From Uloborus plumipes (Eukaryota > Arthropoda > Arachnida > Araneae > Uloboridae), in the NCBI GenBank assembly GCA_038373865.1, contig JAXGGA010000020.1, positions 1 to 64,000 on the forward strand: a DNA stretch of 64,000 nt, written 5' to 3'. The position numbers and the translations under genes are program-made. Under the pieces are notes generated by a model, which ran no database searches, had not been told where the DNA came from, and was given only the letters and a program-made list of their open reading frames with translations. This document shows positions 23,896-34,752 of the stretch, piece by piece; position 1 is the stretch's first letter; each line of letters opens with the position of its first letter.

Positions 23896-26435
23896 TAGGG
23901 TGGAGCGAAAAAAAAAAACAAATTTTTTATTTTCGAATCGTAATAGTGCGGAAAAGTTGCGATTGGTGAAGAGTTACAAAACAAAACAAAAATTTTTGAC
24001 ATCGGATAATATCTTCCAATCCCGCAACGAGCCTGAAATTTTGAAAAAATGAAAATTTTCATGTGTTTTTAGCGATTTTTTAGAATTTTTGTTTTAATGT
24101 TTTATTTTAATGCTCTTGGACGGAAAAGTTACGTTTGGTGAAGCCTTCTGAAATTTTGAAAAATATATTGAAATCGAATAATACCTTCTGATCCAGGAAC
24201 AAGCCAGTAAACCAAAAAATTATAAAATTTCAGCTTTTTTTGGGGTGATGAAAAAAAATTAAAAAAAAAATATGTTCTCATTTTTTTTTTCTTTTTTACC
24301 CGGTATCATAGCGTAAAACCTTTTAAAAAGCACTATATTACTCTTAAACATTAATTTTTTTCTTGATTTTTCAGGTATCTTCTAAACATGCAAAACTACC
24401 ATTTTTTTACAACAATGAAACATTTTCAAATAATCGAAAGTTCTGAAATATTTTCCAAAATTTCTGCAATCCAGTACAAAAATCCACTAAATAAAACACC
24501 CACTCCTAAAATAAACGCTAATTTTAATCACTAAACTATAAACAATTTTAATACCTAACTAATTATATACAGTTTCTTAATCCCCTTTTGTAGACTGTGC
24601 CTTCTATAATTATGTTACCTAACTTAACTGACTACCCACAGAATACTTTAACATTAATTTAATAAGAAACTAATTTTAAAATTAAAACTTCTGTAAAATT
24701 AAACCTAGTTAGGTTAGGTAGTGTATAGAATGAAACTGCAAAATGCAATTAAAAATTCAGAAACTGACATTATAATGAGGTAGGTATTAAAATAGTTTAT
24801 CGTTTAGGGATAAAATATATTGTTTATCTTATGAGTGAGTGTTTTGTTCAATGGATTTTTGTACTGAAAAAGTTAAACAATTTAATAATTAGGTATGGGT
24901 AAAAAATTTATGTAAATGTTATCTATTATTTTTTGCTTTTTAGTTGCTTTTAGTTTGCTTTAAGGTTATCTTGGTGCCTACAGTAACACAGTCCCAGGCA
25001 AAGTGGGGCAAGGTGTAACAAAAATTAAGGATTGGAAAGCATTTGACAAGGAGAGGGCACTACTGCCCCACACACCCCTATTAGCCTTATGCAAAAAATG
25101 TTAAAACATGTTATCATGACAATTGAACATTTGAAACACGATTGCAGAGAAACTTGTGCTTAAAAGGTTACTATAAGCATCTCGGTGCTGATTTTGGAAC
25201 ACATTTCATATAAAAGCCATAAATATAATTAATGTATTAGTGTAGAAGACAAAACAAATTTTAGATTTTGTTGATTTCTAATTTTTCATACACAAAATTA
25301 TTTTAAAATAAATAATTAAATTTAAGTTTAAAAAACTAAAAAATACGCTTTTAGAGTTAATCAAACTATAAAGCTTTAAACCATTACAAATTATAAGTTT
25401 ACATGCACCTTATAATACATCAACATGTTATATAGTTTAGCCTTTAGTACTAATAATAGCATTCAATAACATAAACATGTAATAATATAGTTTAGCCTTT
25501 AGTATTGACAATAGTATTAAATATATCACTTTTATATTTTTAAAGAACGTGAATTTTATCTTTTATTCAGAGTTTCATACATACTGACAAACCCACATGT
25601 GAAACTAGTAAAAGCGTAGTAAAAATAAACCGCCATTAAAAAACAACTGGGAGCTAAACATAAAAAATAATGCATAATATTTACATACAACTTCATACCC
25701 ATACCTAATTATTAAATTTGTTTAACTTTTTCAGTACAAAAATCCATTGAACAAAACACTCAATCATAAGATGAACAATATTTTTCATCCCTAAACGATA
25801 AACTATTTTAATACCTACCTCATTATATAATGTTAGTTTCTGAGTATTTAATTGCATTTTGCAGTCTCATTCTATACACTACCTAACCTAACTAGGTTTA
25901 ATTTTAAAGAAGTTTTAATTTTAAAATAAGTTTCTAATTAAATTAATGTTAAAAGATTCGGTGGGTAGTCAGTTAAGTTAGGTAACATAATTATAAAAGG
26001 CACAGACTACAAAAGGGGATTAAGAAACTGTATATAATTAATTAGGTATTAAAATTGTTTATAGTTTAGTGATTAAAATTAGCCTTTTTTTGGAGTGGGT
26101 GTTTTATTTAGTGGATTATTGTACTGGATTGTAGAAATTTTGGGAAATATTTTATAACTTTCGATTATTTGAAAATGTTTCATTGTTGTAAAAAATGGTA
26201 GTTTTGCATGTTTAGAAGATACCTGAAACATCAAGAAATAAATTAATGTTTAAGAGTAACATATAGTGCTTTTTAAAAGGCTTTAGGCAATGATACCGGG
26301 TAAAAAAGAAAAAAAAAGAGAACATTTTTTTTTTTAATTTTTTTTTTCATCACCCCAAAAAAAGCTGAAGTTTTATAATTTTTTGTTTTTTCTGGCTTGT
26401 TCCTGGATCAGAAGGTATTATTCGATTTCAATATA

Positions 26436-27863
26436 CACTGGCGGAAAAAAAATCCCAACACCAAGAAAAAATTGCAGTAGAGTAATGAAATTTGGGTAAT
26501 GCAATTGTTTAGATAACATGTTTAATTGATTAAATGTACAAGATCACTGGCTAATTTAAGCTCAAGAAAATGCTGTGCAAATGTGAAATTATGTTAATTT
26601 AATAGAGGTTGTAACCTCCAGAATTTTGAAGGCAAGCCTGCAAGCGTGCATGCATTATGTCATACAGGTGCCGAATGTCACTTTGTGGTATAGAGTGCCA
26701 TGCTTGTTGCACTTGTTGTGTCAATACTAGGACCGTCTTTGCTGACTATGGATGATGCTCGAGGTGCCATCCCATGATATCCCATACGTTATCAATTGGA
26801 GACAGACCTGGTGAATTTGCTGGTCCTGGTAACATGTCAGCTTTCTGTAGAGCACATTGCGTTACAGCAGCGATGTGAGGGCGAGCGTTATCTGGTTGGA
26901 AAACGCCCCCTTGAATGCTACTAATGAAGGGCTGTACTAATGGTTAAATTAACAGACTGACGACAAATTTTCAGTCAGTGAGTTGGGGCATAACCACAAG
27001 AATGCCCCTGCTGTCGTAGGAAATTGCTCCAGAGACCATAACTCCAGGTGTGAGTCCCGTGTGTCTATGCCGTAGACCGCTTGGATGCAGGCGATCCCCT
27101 GGCCTCCTTCTGACCAATATACAACCACCACTGGCACTAATTTAGAATCTGTTTTCATCAAAAATTACAACAGATCTCCACTCCGACCTCCAGTGAGCTC
27201 TGTCGTGGCACCACTGCCGTCGGAAAAGGCATTGGTTTGCAGTCAATGGAATACCGGCTACAGGCTGCCTGGCTCGGAGCTGTCCTTGAAGTAAACAGTT
27301 TCTTACCGTTCCTTGGGTCACGACGGTACCAACTGCAGCTCGAATGTCAGCCTCAGATGCAGTACGATGCGCCACAGCCGTACGCAAGATTTAGCGATCT
27401 TCTTTCTCAGTCGTGCCACGTGGCAGCTCGGAACTCGATCTTCTTGAGGTAGTACCATCCCTTGACCATAGCTTCCAATAATTATGCACGGTGAAAACAT
27501 TCCCACCCAAGTCTTTCTGCAATATCGCGAAATGAAAATTCACCTTCTCGTAGCCAAATTGTACGACCTCGTGCAAACTCGGTGAGCTGTTGATAATGGC
27601 TTCTTCGTCTTCTTAAAGGTATTCCTGGCTAACATGAACGCAATTCGTCAAATTTCACGGAAAAAGAATACACACGAGCTTCATAACACGCTTTTAAAAC
27701 AAGCTTTATTTGCATGTTCTGAGTGACGCCAGCTGCGCCACACTTATGCGCGGAACACGAAATTTCAATCGATGTCATCTTTCAGTTGTATAAACACGCC
27801 TACCAAATTTCGTTTATCTAACACAAGTCTTTCTTGGTGTTTGGATTTTTTTTTCCGCCAGTG
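26436..27863 (-). mobile_element. Tc1-like transposon, copy B, nested in palindrome arm
   Basis: Seen: TIRs CACTGGCGGAAAAAAAATCC ... complementary right end, with TA flanks at 26434-26435 and 27864-27865. The element is 1428 bp. The uninterrupted opposite arm (about 24145-24175) shows the empty site, so insertion of element plus TA into AATATATTT is directly visible. This Tc1 group differs from copy A in TIR and protein. Confidence 0.94.
26599..27620 (-). pseudogene. Tc1-family transposase pseudogene (copy B)
   Basis: Reading on the minus strand: an N-terminal helix-turn-helix (LTEFARGRTIWLREGEFSFR, then DIAERLG), a frameshifted stretch, then TVRNCLLQGQLRAR, FRRQWC and HWRSEWRSVVIFDENRF with the first catalytic Asp. 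After more frame changes comes FQPDNARPHIAAVTQCALQ with the second Asp, then SPGLSPIDNVWDIMGWHLEHH. In the family the third block usually reads SPDLSPIEHVWD; here the expected Glu is Asp and an upstream Asp is Gly. The tail ends with a TAA at 26599. It is broken by several stops and frameshifts. Confidence 0.9.
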
Positions 27864-28137
27864 TATTTTTCAAAATTTCAGAAGGCTTCACCAAACGTAA
27901 CTTTTCTGTCCAAGAGTATTAAAGAAAAACATTAAAACGAAAATTTTAAAAAATCGCTAAAAACACATGAAAATTTTCATTTTTTCCAAATTTCAGGCTC
28001 GTTGCGGGAACGGAAGATATTATCCGATTTCAAAAATTATTGTTTTGTTTTGTAACTTTTCACCAATCGCAACTTTTCCGCACTATTACGATTCGAAAAT
28101 AAAAACTTTGTTTTTTTCGCTCCACCCTAATATATAG

Positions 28138-28396
28138 GGTAAAGGAGGTAAAAATAATGAATCGGGTAAAAAGATGACGAATTTATAATATCTGGAATTC
28201 TTTCATTGATATTAACATACGGTAAAGTACTTTTTGATTCTGCGGCGAAGTTCAGTGCAAAGAGCTATATCACTGATTCGAGGAATTACGAAATTATCGG
28301 AGAAGCATTGCAAGTCGTTTTGGTGAATCATCAAGAAAGTGGATTGGTTAACTTACTTGGCGATTCACTAAAAGACTTGGTGCGCACAAAGACTTA
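28138..28396. other. Segment between palindromic element and inverted array
   Basis: A plus-strand open frame (28206-28481) with unusually polar composition (DSRNYEIIGEALQVVLVNHQ) begins here but runs into the repeat array. It has no recognisable domain, no convincing splice sites, and is not mirrored on the other side of the array. Left unassigned. Confidence 0.3.
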
Positions 28397-29864
28397 TAGT
28401 TTAAGATCCCACCGCAGTTTATCTGCACTCATAGCGTACACTCATCACGTATGTATCAAATTTAAGCACATTTTTTTCTGAACGTGATGCACTAATCTTC
28501 CACTGGAAAAGTGGCCGCAACCAATAGACAGCCTGGTCTAAACAGGTCACATGAACGTAACATTTCTACATTCATCACGTACACTTATCACGTACGTATA
28601 GATCAAATTAAAGCTGATTTTTTACTGAACGTAATGCATTGAGGCTGCCTATGTAAAAGTGGCCGCAACCTCTAGGCAGCCTGGCCTAAACAGGTCACAT
28701 GAATGTTGTCTTTCCACACTCATTGCGTACACTCATCACGTATATATCAAATTAAAGCTGATTGTTTCCTGAACATGATGCACTAAGGCTGCCTATGTAA
28801 AAGAGGCCGCAACCTCTAAGCAGCCTGGCCTAAACAGGTCACATGAATGTAGTATTTCTACACTCATCGCGTACACTAATCACGTATATATTAAGTGAAA
28901 GCTGATTTTTTTATAGAAAGTGATACAGTAAGGCTGCCTATGTAAAAGTGACCGCAACCTCTTGCCAGCCTGGCCTAAATAAGTCACATGAATGTAGTAT
29001 TTCTACACTCATCGAGTACACTAATCACGTATATATTAAGTGAAAGCTGATTTTTTTTCTGAAAGTGATGCAGTAAAGCTGCCTATATAAAAGTGACCGC
29101 AACCTGTAGGCAGCCGGGTCTAAACAAGTTACATGAATGAAAAATAGTCCAGGCTGCCTAGAGGTCGCGGCCACTTTTACATAGGCAGCCTTAGTGCATG
29201 AAGGTCAGAAAAAAATCAGCTTCTATTTGATATACACGTGATGAGTGTGCGCGATGAGTGTAGAAATATTACATTCACGTAACCTGTTTTGGCCAGGTTG
29301 CCTAAAGGTTGCGGCTATTTCTACATAGACAACCTTAGTGCATCAAGTTTAGAAAAAAAATCATATTTCGTTTCATATACACGTGATGAGTGTACGCGAT
29401 GAGTGTAGAAGTACTTCATTGATGTGACTTGTTTAGGCCAGGCTTCCTAGAGGTTGCGGCCACTTTTACATAGGCAGACTTAGAGCATCATTTTCAGATA
29501 ACAATCAGCTTTCCTTTAGTATATAGGTGATGAGTGTACGCGATGAGTGTAGAAATACTACATTTATGTGACCTGTTTAGGCCAGGCTGCCTAGAGGTTG
29601 CGGCCACTTTTATATAGGAAGCCTTAGTGCATCACGTTCAGAAAAAATCAGCTTTCACTTAATATATACGTGATGAGTGTACGCAATGAGTGTAGAAATA
29701 CTGCATTCATATGTCCTGTTTAGGCCAGGCTGCCTATAGGTTTCGGGCACTTTTACATAGGAAGACTTAGTGCATCACGTTCAGAAAAAAATGTGTTTTA
29801 ATTTGATATATACGTGATGAATGTACGCTATGAGTGTAGATAAACTGCGGTGGGATCTTAGACT
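28397..29864. repeat. Inverted array of ~146-bp tandem units (5 + 5)
   Basis: Seen: on the left, five head-to-tail units spaced 143-149 bp (anchor AGGTCACATGAA at about 28544, 28693, 28836, 28981 and 29127). Each contains CTCATCACGTAT, GGCTGCCTATGTAAAAGTGG and CGCAACCTCTAGGCAGCCTG. From about 29131 the same units continue in the opposite orientation, five more. The outermost AGTTTAAGATCCCACCGCAG is mirrored at 29845-29864. Within a unit, GGCTGCCTA and TAGGCAGCC form a smaller stem. No coding capacity. Confidence 0.93.
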
Positions 29865-29986
29865 ATTATGGTTCACTAAAAGAATCTATTCACTAAAAAA
29901 TTGATTTACACTAAAAGAGTTGGCGTTCGTTTTTAAGTTCGCTCAGTAGAAAGAGTCAATTATTTTAATTAATTAGTGAACTGAGG
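29865..29986. other. Short flank with repeated TTCACTAAAA motif
   Basis: GGTTCACTAAAAGA, TTCACTAAAAAA and TACACTAAAAGAG lie side by side at 29872-29920. No function is apparent. Confidence 0.4.
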
Positions 29987-30174
29987 GCCCATCTCTATTC
30001 ATGCTTGTCCGTATTTAATTTCTTCAAACGTCTTCTTTTGAAAAGATGTGTAAAAATTCATCTTCATTACAAATTTTATAGTATTAAAGATATACTTAAT
30101 CGCCGCTATATATATCTCATTACTTTCAAAATTAGCCCTTAGTGTGCAACGGAATTAAATGTTTTTTTATTTAT
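29987..30174 (+). repeat. 188-bp dispersed repeat, copy 2
   Basis: Same unit as 22665-22852, same orientation and length, a few mismatches. Here it is not inside a recognised element. Confidence 0.88.
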
Positions 30175-33173
30175 AACTTTTTTTAAAAAAGGAAACTTTT
30201 TTACTAGAGTAGGATCAAGTGGGATGCAATGCTTAGGGGGGTAGGGGGGGAGAAACGAATAATTTATTACTTCTGTACTTCTGGATAAACAGGATTTTAA
30301 AAATAAAATAAAAGAAATCTAATTATTTACTATTTTATCACCGGATTTTGATTCAAGGAAGTACGTATTGGCAGTAATCAGTTTGGTTATAGTCATCTAG
30401 TTACTTACACGAAAAAATCAACATTTATTTTAATCAGTTAAAACTATTTTCAGAAAGTTTAAGTATCCTCATTTTGGTCTGCTTTAAGAAAGAAAGTCTT
30501 ATTAGTCAACTAAAAATCAAAATTAAAAATATTGTATGGATTGTATGAAAAATGTTGAAATTTCAAAATGAAGTGGGATATAATTCCAAAGGCACGATTG
30601 AGGCATGATTAATTTTTCTTAAAATTAGTGTTTTTTGTGTATCAAAAAAAAAAAAAAAAAACGTGTTATATTCTTAAAATCTTTATATTGTCTAATATTT
30701 ATAAATATTAACCTTCAGTTAAACATACTACTCGCGATAATGTAATAGTTATTTGATTAAATGATCAAGAAACCAATTTTGTGATACATTAAAGATTAAG
30801 CGATTGATTTTACTTGTTCAAAGTTATTTTTAGAGCATACATGGTACAAGGTTTCAAGAAATATTCAAATTCAGGCATGGAGATTAGTGTCAGAAAAGCG
30901 ACTAATGAAGTTTCAGTAATTAAAAATTTTAATTAAGTCTCGTAGGTAATGCTGAGATGAATTACGAAACACTGTCTGTTAATAGATCTAGGGAACAAAA
31001 TGCAAACCTATAACAAGAAAATACGCTGATTATTGAGGACCTTAAATTTAGTGCAAAGTGGGGACCTATTAAATCATAAATAAGACGTATTAAAAATTAT
31101 GAGAAATCGTCATTAGATACTGTACAATGGATCTTTCAAGTTCTGATTGGAAAGTCAATTTGAGAAGCAAATATGAAAGCTAGAAATTTTCACCAAATCA
31201 AGAAGGGATAGACTTGAAGTCCTCATGCTGTCATGAAGCTTCATGAAGCTTACATGCATGAAGTTTATCGTGCGTGTAAACATGCATGGTAAACAATATT
31301 CGAATAGATTAAATTGCACATTTAATTTAGATAAAGTAAGCTTTTAAACTAGGCCCATATACTAATTGACTGAATTTCTTTCAATTTACACAAAAATACG
31401 GAAAATAACTGTTACGTAAGAACTTTGAGTGAAAGGGTACAGTACATAATTTACTATATAAAAACATCTACATGATTGAAATCATTGTAATACTCCACTT
31501 ACTTAAAAATTTTGAGTATCTCATGTTTTGGGATGTTTAAAATCCGAAAGAAAATTTTTTAAAGTCCAAAAATTTCATTTTCGTGGCTTACTACGTCAGC
31601 ATAACAACTTTATTCATTTGAATATTAACTTGATTCAAGCTGGGTAAAGTTGATACAGTTCGCTAAATAAGAAAACAAATAAAGAAAGAAAGCGTTGAAG
31701 AAAAAAATGCTAACAAAAGTATTAAAATCGATATTTTGTAAAGGAATAGTGATAGTACTTGTATGGCAAGAAATTTTATTTTTAGGTATAACTTTAGAAA
31801 CACAAGCTATAAAATTAAAATTTAAAAATTGTATCAATTAGACCAGGTCTTCCCCGACTAAATTCGCAGTCATACTTAATTCATCCACTTTATGCGCAGT
31901 AAATTACTTCTAAGTTACTACTTCATTTCAATTTCGTCCATAAGTAAGTTAACTGCTACAGATATTTACAACTTACTTCATGAGGAATTATTGATGACCT
32001 GTAAGTCTAATTTATTATTCCATAAGCCGCTTAAACTTTTTGAACTGAGATTTAGTTCTGTATAATTAAAGAGCGATAATTATCAGAAAATTTATGTGTT
32101 ATCCATTGTATTAGCTAACAATGTGCTTGATGAAGGAGAAAAGTCTTAGCTTCTCAAGTAAAGAAGTGTGATTCTTTTTTTCCATTTCCTGACCGATGAA
32201 GGATAATATTTTGATGGAACAATTCCCGCTTTTACTGAGGAATAATTATGCAAAATTACAGTAGTTGATTACTTATGTTGAAGGAGAATTTTATTTTCTG
32301 AGATGCATACAAACCCAACGGCGTAAAAGAACAATAGCTTCACTTTTGCGGTCAGTAAAAGTTAATAAAACGCATATGTTTCAAGATACATGAACTTTAA
32401 ATAAAATCAAACATTAGAGTACTAAAAATCTTTCTACTGAGATAAATTCTTCGTTAGTTATGCTTTTTTCGATACATACTGTAAAAGGTATTTTTGTAAA
32501 GTGGTTTTTAGGTTTGTTATTTCGTTTTGAAGTATTCTTCAAATTAAAAAATACGACAGGATTATCCTTCAAGGTAAAACAAAAATGTTTTTTTGAAGAA
32601 ACTTATGTTTAGTTCATTTCAGAAGAGATTGTTTCAAGTTAGTGCTTTTCTTTAAATAACTGAGATTGGCATTGGATAATTTATAGCTCAGAATTTGTAT
32701 TTTTTAAAAATTATATGAACAGTAATTTGTAACTGAGTGTTTATTTATTTATTTTTTAATTTTCAAATGCAATTTTTCTTGCGTGAGTTATCCTCTTTGT
32801 TATAAAAACAATAAAGAAGCGTGCTACTGTTTTTAGAGAAAAAGTACATGTGTGTAGTGTTTTTACATAGAAGTAAATATTTATAAAAATCAGCGAAATA
32901 AACGTGTGTGCTTAGTTTAGTTTATTATTTTATTTCTAAAATCGTTGTTGCAGCTAATGAAAATTTAAAACCAGTTGTAAAAAATTGTAAACGTGAAAAA
33001 TGAAGCAGAATTGTATCATAACTTATGAAGCATGGTTGTGTTTAGAGAAAGAAGTGGTATTCCTCTATTTTATTTTCTTACTATCAAGGGTGAAGATATA
33101 ATTTTTTCTTCTTTTTATTTGTTTTTTTTGTGGTGAATATAGTATAAAAAAAAGTGCTGTTAAGGATCTTAAA
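30175..33173. other. Long AT-rich non-coding stretch
   Basis: There is a G run at 30237-30250 and poly-A at about 30643-30661. CATGAAGCTTCATGAAGCTT at about 31234 is a short local repeat. No exon, TIR pair or array was recognised. Confidence 0.4.
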
Positions 33174-33267
33174 ATGTCGAAGATATTAAAAACGAAGAAA
33201 AATGTCAGATATCTACTGTGTGGAAAAAATTACACGTCACGTTACTTGCCCGACGAGAGCTGCGGAG
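33174..33267 (+). CDS. Candidate first exon, weak
   Basis: ATG at 33174 in a good context (TTAAAATGT) opens 31 codons plus one base to a donor-like CGGAG|GTATTT. The peptide is basic and polar: MSKILKTKKNVRYLLCGKNY, then TSRYLPDESCG. The second half is markedly GC-richer than the flanks. The donor is only moderate and no next exon was identified. The product is not recognised. Confidence 0.2.
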
Positions 33268-33417
33268 GTATTTATATTGTCTAAAAATTGCATTTTTAGA
33301 CAAGAAAATTGAGAAAGTTTGACTTTTTTTTGGGAAAATATTTCTGCATTTATATATCCCTCAGTTGATCTCTCACTGAAAAGTTATCATTTGTGGAACA
33401 TTAAAGTGCTATTTTTA

Positions 33418-34650
33418 ATTCTGGAGCATTAAAATGACTTTTGATTCATTCTTCAATTGGTTATCTTCAATTGATGAACTTTTATTGAAGATTACGTTTT
33501 TAAGAAAAAAACCGTTTCACATATTTTGCAATTTATTTTGCACTCAGCGTCCTTCAGTTTTAAATAGCAGTTTTATGATTGAGTGTATAAGGAAGAAAAA
33601 AAAGCAATATTTCCACAATTAAACAAATACTTAATCAATGAAAAAAAACTGAAACTGAAATACATTTTTTCAAATGCAAAATAAAAGCCTTTCCCAACTT
33701 TTATTCACTATTTTAAATACTAATCGATGACATTTCAACAAGTAAGGCTCAAAAACTTATTTCAAACCATTTCTCTAGCTCAAAATTGCCTTCCGAGTCA
33801 AAACCATGAACCAAGTAAAAATGTATTACCCCGCAAGAGACACATACACTGACGACCATCCTTATTATGGCCAATTTGCTCTTTCAAGAAAACCTAGCAG
33901 GCTATTTTTCACTGTAGTTGACACGCATAAAATGGTTAAGCTAATAAATGGTTGAATTAATTTTTTATTCTGGAACATTAAAATGACTTTTGATTGATTC
34001 TTCAATTAGTTATCTTCAATTGATGAACTAAGATTGAAGATTATGTTTTTAAGAAAAAACCGTTTTACGTTTTTTGAAATTATCTTACATTCAGCGTCCT
34101 TCAGTTTTAAATTGCAGTTTTATGATTGAGAGTATAAGGAAGAAAAAAAAAAGCAATATTTCCACAATTGAACAGATAGGGCCCTGCTCCACATCAGCAG
34201 AAAATGCGACCGAAACCGAAGCAGAAACCGAAAATCCGGGTACTTTCCATAGGAATACCATTTAATCCATTTTACGTTTCTGCTTTATTTTTCTGCTTTA
34301 CGTCAATGTGGAGCAGGGCCCATACTTAGTCAATGAAAAAAAAAACTGAAACTGAAATACATTTTTTCAAATGCAAAATAAAAGCCTTTCCCAACTTTTA
34401 CTCACTATTTTAAATACTAATCGATGACATTTCAACAAGTAAGGCTCAAAAACTTATTTTAAACCATTTCTCAAGCTCAAAATTGCCTTCCGAGTCAAAA
34501 CCATGAACCCAGTAAAAATGTATTACCTGCAAGAGACACGTACCCTGACGACCATCCTTATTACGGCCAATTTGCTCTTTCAAGAAAACCTAGCAGGATA
34601 TTTTTCACCGCAGCTGACACGCATAAAATGGTTAAGCGAGCTTTGGTAGA
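33418..34650. repeat. Tandem duplication, period ~550 bp
   Basis: The block beginning ATTAAAATGACTTTTGATT at 33429 recurs at 33979 with about 95% similarity by eye, through AACCTAGCAGG and ACACGCATAAAATGGTTAAG. Copy 2 is interrupted by a 143-bp MITE (34179-34321). Frames spelling QRPSVLN in both copies come from this duplication and lack other coding evidence. Confidence 0.92.
34179..34321. mobile_element. PIF/Harbinger-type MITE
   Basis: Seen: GGGCCCTGCTCCACAT at one end and ATGTGGAGCAGGGCCC at the other, flanked by ATA on both sides (34176-34178; 34322-34324). The other copy of the duplication has the empty site (AAATACTTAATC). A 3-bp duplication and GGGCCCTG ends fit PIF/Harbinger. The assignment is inferred; no transposase is present. 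Confidence 0.88.
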
Positions 34651-34752
34651 GGAGAAGGCTCTCGCGGGAAGGAGGATTTTTTAAAAACCATTTTGAAGAA
34701 TTTGTCACGCAGATGATGAAGCGTAGCTGAGATTTCTCAAGCTGAAAATTAT

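Larger units (their letters stand above)
23896..28129. mobile_element. Long-arm palindromic hAT-like element 1 (non-coding) with nested Tc1
   Basis: Seen: it starts TAGGGTGGAGCGAAAAAA and ends with the reverse complement. An exact 8-bp duplication ATATATAG lies at 23888-23895 and 28130-28137. The arms pair from 23896-24900 with 25697-28129 (about 1 kb each once the Tc1 element is removed), leaving a ~796-bp spacer. The spacer has a hairpin (GTGGGGCA/TGCCCCAC near 25005-25070) and a tandem TATAGTTTAGCCTTTAGTA pair near 25430-25505, but no coding sequence. Termini and duplication length match 46777-49562 and 51935-55785. The hAT assignment is inferred from the 5' TAGGG and the nTnnnnAn duplication. 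Confidence 0.88.

Noticed and set aside
23896..28129. Palindromes as pure assembly artefacts
   Set aside because: Three independent elements have matching termini and exact 8-bp duplications, and arms differ by substitutions and private insertions, which artefactual inversions would not show. The 39289-39578 palindrome remains less certain.
28206..28481. 91-codon plus-strand ORF
   Set aside because: It runs into the inverted tandem array, has no known motif, and no supported start or splice site.
28397..29864. CRISPR array
   Set aside because: Units are ~146 bp, contiguous, inverted around a centre and lack unique spacers. The sequence is eukaryotic.
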